Positions 45,023 to 52,300 of a stretch of DNA of 52,300 bases are shown one piece after another. The first letter of the stretch is position 1; each line of letters opens with the position of its first letter. Source of the stretch: a virus. The stretch is from IMG/VR virus record IMGVR_UViG_3300047476_000672, positions 1 to 52,300 of that record; one strand, given 5' to 3'. A program made the position numbers and the translations under genes. A model generated the notes under the pieces. The model ran no database searches. It worked only from the letters and a program-made list of their open reading frames with translations, and had not been told where the DNA came from.

Positions 45023-45211
45023 ATGACACCAAAGAATATTAAGAGAAAGCCAGTAGGTCTTGGAGATACTATTGCATCAGTTACTAAAGCTACTGGTATT
45101 GATAAAGTAGCTAAATTTGTTGCTAAAGCAGCAGGTAAAGAAGACTGCGGATGCAAAAAGAGACAAGATAAATTGAATAAGAAATTTCCTTATAGAAGTA
45201 ATAACAGATGA
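45023..45211 (+). CDS. Small conserved phage protein (DCGC motif)
   Basis: A 62-residue protein: GLGDTIASVTKATGIDKVAK, then EDCGCKKRQDKLNKKFPYRS. The G-L-G-D-T-I ... T-G-I-x-K-x-V ... D-C-G-C-x-x-R-x-x-x-L-N-x-x-F-P-Y pattern is conserved in numerous phages, including crAss-like ones; function not known. It precedes the antisense homing endonuclease by 2 bp. Confidence 0.7.
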   Translation: MTPKNIKRKPVGLGDTIASVTKATGIDKVAKFVAKAAGKEDCGCKKRQDKLNKKFPYRSNNR

Positions 45212-45213
45212 AA

Positions 45214-45663
45214 CTAGGTATTTATTGATTCTAATAATTTATTATATGCATTATGTGCCTCTTCTCTTGTTTTGAACCTTCCTATTCTTCTTGATTTTCC
45301 ATTAATAAAAATCCACTTTTCATATCTAGTGCATTTTTTTAATTTTATTTCTTTTATTGGCTTGTCAGATAAATAGTGTATGGTATTCTCTCTGCTGGTT
45401 ACCCATTCTAAATTTTCAACTCTATTATCTGTTTTTATACCATTTATATGATTTACAATTTCTTTATTTTGTTTTTTTTCTAAAAAATGGCTAGAAACTA
45501 TCCTATGTACAGATACTTGCTTTCTATTTATTGTAACTCTTTCATATCCCCTGTTACTAACATTTTTCTTTAAAATTCTTTCTGCAAAAACAGAATATAT
45601 ATTTCCAAAATTAGAAACTCTATACATTCCATTTGTTCCATCAATATCTTTCCAAATTTCTTC
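45214..45663 (-). CDS. NUMOD4-HNH-AP2-like homing endonuclease
   Basis: From the ATG at 45663 the product has 149 residues: NUMOD4-like EIWKDIDGTNGMYRVSNFGN, then an HNH_3 core with VSVHRIVSSHFL, EIVNHINGIKTDNRVENLEW and VTSRENT. The C-terminal WIFINGKSRRIGRFKTREEA, then HNAYNKLL, resembles an AP2 DNA-binding unit. This is a complete free-standing homing endonuclease. It is antisense to all surrounding late genes and squeezed between two conserved structural genes, so it is an inserted mobile gene. A non-ATG start at 45711 would run through its leader hairpin. Confidence 0.9.
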   Translation of the reverse strand, partial: EEIWKDIDGTNGMYRVSNFGNIYSVFAERILKKNVSNRGYERVTINRKQVSVHRIVSSHFLEKKQNKEIVNHINGIKTDNRVENLEWVTSRENTIHYLSDKPIKEIKLKKCTRYEKWIFINGKSRRIGRFKTREEAHNAYNKLLESINT

Positions 45664-45671
45664 CATAAAAC

Positions 45672-45715
45672 AAAAAACCCCATGAATCGGAGGTGGTAGA
45701 CTCTTCATCATAGGG
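45672..45715 (-). terminator. Terminator-like hairpin with T6 before the homing endonuclease start
   Basis: On the minus strand CCCTATGA (45715-45708) pairs with TCATGGGG (45685-45678, one T-G pair), loop 22 nt, followed by T6 (45677-45672) and then the ATG nine bases later. It lies between the -7 box at 45756-45763 and the gene. It could limit nuclease expression; on the plus strand the same inverted repeat lacks a T tract. Confidence 0.55.
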
Positions 45716-45755
45716 ATTTACTAATTTCTTAAAATGCTGCTACCACACAACAAAA

Positions 45756-45763
45756 CAAAGATA
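45756..45763 (-). promoter_or_regulatory. -7 box for homing endonuclease
   Basis: TATCTTTG on the minus strand matches TAnnTTTG, about 93 bp before the ATG at 45663, in a 145-bp gap shared with the oppositely directed motif at 45777-45784. Confidence 0.48.
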
Positions 45764-45776
45764 GATATAATTTTAA

Positions 45777-45784
45777 TATCTTTG
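45777..45784 (+). promoter_or_regulatory. -7 box for the large neck/stabilisation gene
   Basis: TATCTTTG matches TAnnTTTG and lies 23 bp before the ATG at 45808. It is needed because the antisense insert separates this gene from the upstream late operon. Confidence 0.5.
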
Positions 45785-45807
45785 TTAAAGAGATAATATA
45801 ATATATT

Positions 45808-48800
45808 ATGCGACAGCAACATCACGACATAGATTTAAAGACTTACGAGAAGGGCGTTAACTCCGATATGAACAAGGAGATTTTAGGCTCAAGAGAAGGT
45901 GAGCACGTTGACGCATTAAATATGCGTAGTATCTCTATGGATGGTGATAATTTTGCTAAAAAGAAAATAAAGGGAGAAGAGATACTATACGATGCTATAG
46001 ATAACCGTTGTTTTCTTGAGATTCCAGGCACTTTGAGTGATACTTATGAGTGTATGATGTCTCAGGAGATTAATGGCCACATAGTTGAGATATGGGCCTC
46101 TTCTGTTCCGGATAAAAATCCTCCGTTTATTCGTGTTAATGGAAAGATTGTGCTTATGAGCCCAGATTTTCCTGTTACTATAAACACTCCTCTTCAATAC
46201 GACAAGAATGAGAGTTGTGTTGGTGGGGAATTTTACGTAACTAATAACACTACTCCTCCAATGGTTTTTTCATTAAAAGACTTAATGGAAAATGGAGGAA
46301 TGACAGATATTTATCCTAATGCTGATTGTACTCAGAAATACTTTAGTGAGTTTAATCTTGAGCAGTATGTTATAGATATATCATCTCCATTGTATAAACC
46401 AATGTTTATCAATCAGGACCCTAGTACTACTGCTTATTCATATACGTCAATATTAGGTTCATTAGGCTTGCCTGTTGGTTCATATTCTTATTCATATAGA
46501 TATGTTACTCAAGAAGGGGATAGAGGTAGATGGTCTCCTGTTACGGAACTAATACCTGTGACAAGAAGTGTTGCATCTGCTGATGATATATTCCCTAATA
46601 GAAGAACTTATTCTGATAATCCAAACGTATCATCCGCTTCAGGATATGGTAACCATATTAGAATAAGAATTGAAAACTACAACAACTTTGATTTTATTGA
46701 AATACGAAGAGATTGCTGGTACACAGGTGAACTTATTGGTATAGCTCCAATATCTGAGCTTATAGGGTTTGTTGATGTTCAGCCTGGACTTTCAGTTATA
46801 GACGTTCTTGATAGATGTGCTGCATCTGAAATAGAAGAGTTATTGACTATTGAGGATACTGAGGTTCAAATGACTGGCATAGAAAGGTCTAAGTCTGTTC
46901 GTTATTTCAATGAGCGTTTGTATCTAATGAATATTGGATATGCATCAAGAGATATTGATGCTGATGTTGACTTTGTTCCAGGTACAGATTTAATATTCCC
47001 AGCTATTCAAAAGATTGGCAAATCTGGCCATAAATCTCCTTACAATGCTGCTCATTACAAGTCAAACATGAGAGGTGAAAGGGTTGGGTTTGGTATTATG
47101 TTATTTGATAAGGATGGTAATTATTCTTATGTTAAGCAAATACCTGGGGCTGAGAACTTTAAATTTCCAGAAAGAAGAACTGCTACTTCAGCATTGACTC
47201 AAGGTATTTCATATAATGGTACTGTAAGAGCTGCATTAGAGAATCCAGTAAACGGAGCTAAAGTTGGAAGTACTCATGAGGTATTTGACCATGAAAACGC
47301 AAAAGCAAGAAGCGGTCAGATATATGCAAATATATTTAATGATACAGCTTTAGATGTAAGTCAACAAATACCTTGGGCTCCATTTAATCCTACAGGTCAG
47401 AATGATACGACAAGTGATTATGGGTACAATGTGAATGTTGAGATTAAAACTTCATGCGATTTAACTAATGGAGAATGGAAAAATTATAACCCTAAAGCAT
47501 TTGGATTAAATTATTACTCAATGGGAGTTGCTTTCAGGGGTGTTGATACGTCTACTTTACCTTCTTGGGCTACTGCATTTTCTATAGTTCAGACACCTCC
47601 TGCCAATAGAGTTATTGCTCAAGGTCTTGGGTGGTATTCAATGATTCAACCTGCTAAGAATAATTTTACAGATGATTGGTTTGGTTCTCAGTCTGGTAAA
47701 GACTCGAATAAATTATGGGTTTATTTACCTGATGGCGATATTGATTGTGGTGGAATTAAGCCTCAGCTGATAGATGATTTACTTCAGAATTACGCTAATG
47801 GTGTATTTAAACTTCAAGCTGTTTCTCCATTAGGGTATTTTACTGAAGTATACTCATTGAATAATGAAATTGCAAAAGATGAGATAGGTGAATTAATTAC
47901 TTATGTTAGAGTTTTGCACGATGAGGGACAGATAAATCCAACAATGGGCATAGGTTATTATGGCCCAGGTCAAGACCAAGGTATATTGTCCGCAGGTAAA
48001 CAATATGTTGGATATGGTGCATTTAGAGCTAATATACCCCCGGCTGTTTATGCTGGCAACTCAAGTGGAGACCATTTATTTACAATTACAAATGTTCAAG
48101 AACAAGTAGGTATAAACGGAAGAGGTAATTACTTAATAATTACACTTGATGCTCCTATTTACTCAAAGGTATATGGTGACACATTTATAAATGAATTTAG
48201 AGAAGAGGTTCGTAAGTGGCAGGAGCCAATGTATGTTGTAAACATTATACGTGAAGAAGCTAATATTGCTGATTCAAACATAACGACATATAACTACGGA
48301 GGTCATTATCAAAGATTAAAGTCATTAATTGGAGAAGGAACTGGACTTCCTTTAGAATTAAAATTAGTATCTGAAAGATGGGAAGATTGTATTCCTGTCG
48401 CTCCTAATCAGACAACAAGTGGTTATACTGGTTTTTATAGATTCTTATGGATTGAAGATGCTCAATTAGTCCCTAGGAAATGGTTAAATGCTTATAGTTT
48501 AACTACTTCTCAAATAAATACTGTTCTTAATGATTTGCAGACTAATGGTGTAGCTACTGTATTTGATGCTTCCGGTTTCCATCAAATTTATGGATTGTAC
48601 AAACATCAATATAGCAATATTTTTAGCCATGTTGATGCATCTGTAATATTTGGAGCAATAAATGGTGTTTCTAACGAATATACGATTCCTCCTGTTGGAG
48701 CTAAAATATATGTGTATTATGACAATAGGATACCTGTAAGAGTATTTGCTGGTGATACATATATAAATGAAAGTATATGGGCTCCTGTTGATACTCAAAC

Positions 48801-50376
48801 AGACCAAGATGCTAAACCTATAAATGAAGTTAATGAGTTCAGATGGAATATGGCCATGCCTTATAATCAGCATAAATTATCTGATACTTATTATATATTA
48901 AAAAGAGCGTCTGGTATTTCTGACCATATACAATGGAATAACAACTGGAACTTTGATGTTACAGAGCCCGCAATTGTTCGCCAATGGGTAACAATGTGGA
49001 CAGCTGAGACAAGAACTAATCTTAGTTTTGCTTATAATATTGAATCTGGAAATAATAAGAATAGCAATCTTCAATACTTCCCATTAAAGAATTATGTGAT
49101 GAGGCCACTAAAATGGACTACATCAAATGACATAACCAATCCACAAGCATTCTTGGAAGATAATAAAATCTATTATCCTGAATATTATGATGCTTATGGA
49201 GCTGAGTGGGATAACTGGTCATGGGGTGGATTTAGATTTAAACCACAGACAAATCTTGATTATGCTAAATCTCAAACCAATATAAAACCTTCAAGTGTTC
49301 CTCAGTTTGGTTTTGAAGAACAAACAGAATATTGTACACGTATATTATGGTCAGAAAGAAGACCAATAAACGTACAGAATACACCTACTGTTAAAACATT
49401 CCCTTCAAATAATTACTACGATATATCAGATGATACCGGTTGTATTAATTTTGCTTGGAGTGCTATATCAGCAAGTAAGGGTAATAACCTTTACGCTATA
49501 ACTCAAGGTGGTGTTTGTTTACTACTTGTAGATAAGAGAATTATACATGAGATAAATGCTAATGAGTTAGCAACTGTAGGTTCTGATGTTGGAGGTATCC
49601 TTAATGAGCTTTGGATAGACAGAAACATAGGAATGAGTGATGAGACTTGGAGAAGCTGGGCTGAATACTCAAATATGTTATTCTTTGTCAATAATAAATC
49701 TGTTTATTCATTAATTGACAATGGATTAGTTGATATTGGAGGTAATGGGTTTATTGAATTGTTTAGACGCAAGTTCTTAGAAATATTAGGTCCTGGTTTC
49801 AGCTCAAGATTATCTGGTGGATTCAATGTATTGACTAAGGAATATATTATGAATGTATCTAATAACTCAAATAAAGATGAGCAGTTTAGTACATTGATAT
49901 ATGGTACACAACAAGAGTCTCTTCAATGCCAAAGCTCATACAGTTATGACAAGTATGTATATAGAGACAATTCATTGTTTGGCTCTAAAAATGCTAAGAC
50001 ATTTACGCTTGGCGTTGGAAACAAGATGAACGGTCAAGACATGGAATGTTATTTGACTGGTGTTTCTGATAAACAAATATACTTTGACAAAGAATTTATT
50101 CGTATTCGTGTAAACTCAAATAGCAAACCTGATAAGATTTATTTCTATGACTCTTATCAAGATTATATAAATGGTGTATCATCATCGGTTGTTGATGCAA
50201 CTATTAATCCAATAGCTATAAAGGATTACTTTGGATACGAATGTTATATACCAAGAAAGTCTATGCCTCCTCACTATAGACAACAAGGGCGAGTAGTTCT
50301 ATTTAGAATAACAAGTTCTGAGGATGAGGACTTCTTAATTACATCTACGGGTGTACAATATAAACAATTGAAATAA
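45808..50376 (+). CDS. Large neck/tail stabilisation-type virion protein
   Basis: The 1522-residue protein opens HHDIDLKTYEKGVNSDMNKE, then SREGEHVDALNMRSISMDGD. That N-terminal pattern (K-G-x-N-x-D-x-x-K-E ... G-E-x-x-D-A-L-N-x-R) is shared by the large 'stabilisation' proteins of crAss-like and related podoviruses that build the tail hub region. The remainder is a long beta-rich chain with fibronectin- or propeller-like stretches (GNNLYAITQGGVCLLLVDKR, then NMLFFVNNKSVYSLIDNGLV). No enzymatic motif is seen. The gene has its own -7 box after the antisense insert. Confidence 0.7.
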   Translation: MRQQHHDIDLKTYEKGVNSDMNKEILGSREGEHVDALNMRSISMDGDNFAKKKIKGEEILYDAIDNRCFLEIPGTLSDTYECMMSQEINGHIVEIWASSVPDKNPPFIRVNGKIVLMSPDFPVTINTPLQYDKNESCVGGEFYVTNNTTPPMVFSLKDLMENGGMTDIYPNADCTQKYFSEFNLEQYVIDISSPLYKPMFINQDPSTTAYSYTSILGSLGLPVGSYSYSYRYVTQEGDRGRWSPVTELIPVTRSVASADDIFPNRRTYSDNPNVSSASGYGNHIRIRIENYNNFDFIEIRRDCWYTGELIGIAPISELIGFVDVQPGLSVIDVLDRCAASEIEELLTIEDTEVQMTGIERSKSVRYFNERLYLMNIGYASRDIDADVDFVPGTDLIFPAIQKIGKSGHKSPYNAAHYKSNMRGERVGFGIMLFDKDGNYSYVKQIPGAENFKFPERRTATSALTQGISYNGTVRAALENPVNGAKVGSTHEVFDHENAKARSGQIYANIFNDTALDVSQQIPWAPFNPTGQNDTTSDYGYNVNVEIKTSCDLTNGEWKNYNPKAFGLNYYSMGVAFRGVDTSTLPSWATAFSIVQTPPANRVIAQGLGWYSMIQPAKNNFTDDWFGSQSGKDSNKLWVYLPDGDIDCGGIKPQLIDDLLQNYANGVFKLQAVSPLGYFTEVYSLNNEIAKDEIGELITYVRVLHDEGQINPTMGIGYYGPGQDQGILSAGKQYVGYGAFRANIPPAVYAGNSSGDHLFTITNVQEQVGINGRGNYLIITLDAPIYSKVYGDTFINEFREEVRKWQEPMYVVNIIREEANIADSNITTYNYGGHYQRLKSLIGEGTGLPLELKLVSERWEDCIPVAPNQTTSGYTGFYRFLWIEDAQLVPRKWLNAYSLTTSQINTVLNDLQTNGVATVFDASGFHQIYGLYKHQYSNIFSHVDASVIFGAINGVSNEYTIPPVGAKIYVYYDNRIPVRVFAGDTYINESIWAPVDTQTDQDAKPINEVNEFRWNMAMPYNQHKLSDTYYILKRASGISDHIQWNNNWNFDVTEPAIVRQWVTMWTAETRTNLSFAYNIESGNNKNSNLQYFPLKNYVMRPLKWTTSNDITNPQAFLEDNKIYYPEYYDAYGAEWDNWSWGGFRFKPQTNLDYAKSQTNIKPSSVPQFGFEEQTEYCTRILWSERRPINVQNTPTVKTFPSNNYYDISDDTGCINFAWSAISASKGNNLYAITQGGVCLLLVDKRIIHEINANELATVGSDVGGILNELWIDRNIGMSDETWRSWAEYSNMLFFVNNKSVYSLIDNGLVDIGGNGFIELFRRKFLEILGPGFSSRLSGGFNVLTKEYIMNVSNNSNKDEQFSTLIYGTQQESLQCQSSYSYDKYVYRDNSLFGSKNAKTFTLGVGNKMNGQDMECYLTGVSDKQIYFDKEFIRIRVNSNSKPDKIYFYDSYQDYINGVSSSVVDATINPIAIKDYFGYECYIPRKSMPPHYRQQGRVVLFRITSSEDEDFLITSTGVQYKQLK

Positions 50377-50380
50377 TTAT

Positions 50381-50388
50381 TAACTTTG
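50381..50388 (+). promoter_or_regulatory. Possible -7 box
   Basis: TAACTTTG matches TAnnTTTG in the 28-bp gap between two late genes, 16 bp before the next ATG. Weak evidence, no -33 element. Confidence 0.3.
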
Positions 50389-50404
50389 ATTAAAAATATT
50401 TATT

Positions 50405-51277
50405 ATGGCTATATGGGCAGCTTTAGGTAAGGCAATAGGCGGCATCACAAAAGGTGTAGGCGGTAAAGCTATGGCTTCAACAGGAAAAAATGCTATAGGT
50501 TCTAATATTGGAAAATGGGCAAAAGGCGCTAATGTAGCTAAATCTGTTCAATCTTCTCAGTTTAGTCCAGCTGCTTTATCAGGTAATTATTCAAATAGCT
50601 TTAAAGGTTCAGCTTCAAAAGCAATGGAATCAAGTGTACCTAAAAATATGGGTGGGACTGGAGGAGAGTCACCTGGTTTAGAGCAAAAAAACAGATTCTG
50701 GGGAGGAGAAGGTAAAACTGGAGGGGCAATGGATTCTTTTGCTAAAATACTTGACCCTAGTGGTGTTCTAGTTGGAATGGGTCAAAAAACGATATCTGCT
50801 ATTCAAGCTAAAAATGCAAAATCAAGACTTTTTGGAGGAGCAACACCTCAAGAAGTGTCTCTTCTTAATGAAATTTCAAGAATGAGAAAATCAGCTCAAA
50901 CAAATCCAACTTGGGCTCAAATAGCATCAAATAGAATAGCTGAAAATACAGCGTTAAATAGAGCGTTTAAGGCTGGAGGAAGAGGTGCGATTCCTGCTGT
51001 AACCTCTTCTATAAACCAATCATTAGCTCAAATATCTGCTGATGCTACTGCTAGACAAATGGGTCTAATTCAACAAGAGAGCGAAGGAACTAAATATGGA
51101 GGTCAAATTAAAAGAGATTTAGCCACACTACAGTATGCTCAAGGAATGGCTGATAAATCTTTAAATCAACAAGCTGCTAACCAAAATTTATTGGCATCAT
51201 TATCTACATTACCATCATTATTAAAAAAGAATAATGATAAGTTAAAAGGTTCAGCAACAAAAACTATGAACGCATAA
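50405..51277 (+). CDS. Probable internal/ejected virion protein
   Basis: The 290-residue protein begins with a glycine/alanine-rich amphipathic region (MAIWAALGKAIGGITKGVGG) and continues with low-complexity S/G/N sequence. The second half is helical with many Q, N and A (NRAFKAGGRGAIPAVTSSIN, then QGMADKSLNQQAANQNLLAS). This composition is typical of internal head proteins ejected with the DNA by short-tailed phages. Inference from composition and position after the neck gene. Confidence 0.58.
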   Translation: MAIWAALGKAIGGITKGVGGKAMASTGKNAIGSNIGKWAKGANVAKSVQSSQFSPAALSGNYSNSFKGSASKAMESSVPKNMGGTGGESPGLEQKNRFWGGEGKTGGAMDSFAKILDPSGVLVGMGQKTISAIQAKNAKSRLFGGATPQEVSLLNEISRMRKSAQTNPTWAQIASNRIAENTALNRAFKAGGRGAIPAVTSSINQSLAQISADATARQMGLIQQESEGTKYGGQIKRDLATLQYAQGMADKSLNQQAANQNLLASLSTLPSLLKKNNDKLKGSATKTMNA

Positions 51278-51338
51278 TTGCTTATATGAATTGATTTTAT
51301 TTAATAAAATTTGATTTCTTAAGATAAGAATATATACT

Positions 51339-52300
51339 ATGGCAGAAAATACTGATAGCAATCCTAATAAAATAGCTCGTGAAGAGCGTAAGGCTGAGAA
51401 GAAAAAACAAAGATTAGCAAAAGCTGTGGCTAAAGCTGATGAAAAACTTGGGATAGCTGGGAAAGAACCAGTTAATAATATTCAGCCATCTGAAGAAATA
51501 GAAGAGGTTACTGTTATAAATCCTCCTACTTCTGCTACTACGTATATAGATGCTACAGGGTCAAAACAGACTTCAAGAACAGTTCCTAATCAACCTACTT
51601 TTACAGGTACTCCAGGAGCTGCTGTCGTTAATGCCATGTCTACAATTACAGGTAGTAATTTATATGACAACGCTATTAGAAATAAAAAAGATGTAACCCT
51701 AGCGGAAGCTAATGAAGTTGCTAAAAGAGCAGTTAATGCTGATGAGGCTAAAAAAGAAGTAGAAGAAGAAAAAGGAGGTATGCTTACTAGCGCAGCAATG
51801 AATGCTATAGCAAGCAATCCTGAACTTCAAAATATGGCTCAACAAACTCAACCATTAGATGTAGAGCAAGTTGATATTAGCGAGCAAACAACTGGAGCTG
51901 GTGGCACTCCTTCGACTGGAGTTACTACAGGAGGTACAACTGGTGGTGCTCCATCTGGTTCTCCTGCTACATCAAATATAGGTGGTGTTGTTAGTTCAAC
52001 TGAACCTCAAAAACCAACATACGAAGGTACAGCTACAAAAGAGCAGGTAGCAAGAGACTTAGATACATTAGCATCTGAACTTGATTTCATTACTCCTGAT
52101 GCCGTAATGGAAAAGCTTGAGCTTACAGACTACTATCCAAATATAGGTAAAGATATTGCTGTAGGTAATTGGTCTGGTTCTGTTTTAGGTAGTCAAACTA
52201 TTTATTCTGGAGCTGGTGGGTTACTTCCTATGGGATTGTATGATGCTAGAAAAAGAGCAATAGCTAAAGCTGCTAAGGATAAGCAAGCCATCATAGATAA
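51339..52300 (+). CDS. Probable internal virion protein (3' partial)
   Basis: The ORF starts MAENTDSNPNKIAREERKAE and remains open to the window end (320 codons seen). It has a charged helical N-terminus (KKKQRLAKAVAKADEKLGIA), a long low-complexity middle rich in T, P, S and G, and a helical part from about residue 225 (ATKEQVARDLDTLASELDFI). Composition and position resemble the preceding internal protein; no catalytic motif is visible in this part. The remainder outside the window could carry a lytic or ejection domain. Confidence 0.6.
   Translation, partial: MAENTDSNPNKIAREERKAEKKKQRLAKAVAKADEKLGIAGKEPVNNIQPSEEIEEVTVINPPTSATTYIDATGSKQTSRTVPNQPTFTGTPGAAVVNAMSTITGSNLYDNAIRNKKDVTLAEANEVAKRAVNADEAKKEVEEEKGGMLTSAAMNAIASNPELQNMAQQTQPLDVEQVDISEQTTGAGGTPSTGVTTGGTTGGAPSGSPATSNIGGVVSSTEPQKPTYEGTATKEQVARDLDTLASELDFITPDAVMEKLELTDYYPNIGKDIAVGNWSGSVLGSQTIYSGAGGLLPMGLYDARKRAIAKAAKDKQAIID

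Noticed and set aside
1-52300. CRISPR arrays, insertion sequences, integrase or transposase genes
   Set aside because: No regularly spaced repeats, IS-type terminal repeats with transposase, or tyrosine/serine recombinase motifs were seen.

Overview
The window is part of a double-stranded DNA tailed-phage genome whose host is probably a member of the Bacteroidota. The evidence is AT-rich DNA, almost exclusive use of TAA stops, no clear Shine-Dalgarno sites, several promoters matching the Bacteroidota -7 motif TAnnTTTG (two with TTTG/CTTG exactly 19 bp upstream), and small proteins typical of Bacteroidota phages. Terminase, portal, capsid and a 1522-residue neck/tail protein, with no tape measure or contractile sheath, suggest a short-tailed phage related to the crAss-like or Cellulophaga podovirus group. 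That placement is an inference. No integrase, DNA polymerase, primase or phage RNA polymerase is visible. Both ends cut through genes, so the genome is incomplete or circularly permuted here.

Layout. (1) Bases 1-8263, plus strand: tail and receptor-binding proteins, then a lysis cassette (membrane protein, u-spanin-like lipoprotein, holin-like protein, YkuD-like cysteine enzyme) and two basic small proteins. (2) Bases 8260-27602, minus strand: a long early/replication block. It holds tRNA-like genes, SSB, two PD-(D/E)XK nucleases, MazG-like pyrophosphohydrolase, DnaB helicase, a DnaA-C-like DNA-binding protein, a Rad52-type annealing protein, small regulators, a glucosaminidase, an HNH nuclease, and a class II glutamine amidotransferase next to an amidoligase. 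(3) Bases 27603-28792: a divergent 1.2-kb non-coding region. It contains a type III hammerhead ribozyme in the minus-strand leader, palindromic and direct repeats, and promoters facing both ways. (4) Bases 28793-33596, plus strand: HNH nuclease, winged-helix RepL-like protein, metallophosphoesterase, small basic proteins, large terminase. (5) Bases 33580-34950, minus strand: a three-gene insert including a RecB-like nuclease, with its own promoter and an attenuator-like leader. (6) Bases 35362-52300, plus strand: virion genes (abundant-looking virion protein, portal, scaffold-like protein, major capsid protein, connector proteins, neck/stabilisation protein, internal proteins), interrupted by one antisense NUMOD4-HNH homing endonuclease.

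How it fits together. The central divergent region probably fires both arms, minus for replication and plus for packaging and structure. Minus-strand genes overlap heavily (ATGA, TAATG), indicating translational coupling. The most unusual material is regulatory or mobile: the hammerhead ribozyme, terminator-like hairpins with T tracts between promoter and first gene on the minus strand, two attC-like sites that make 17.8-18.8 kb look like a small integron cassette array, and duplicated gene-junction sequences. The amidotransferase/amidoligase pair is the clearest sign of an uncharacterised chemical modification system. All calls come from reading the sequence by eye; no database search was run.
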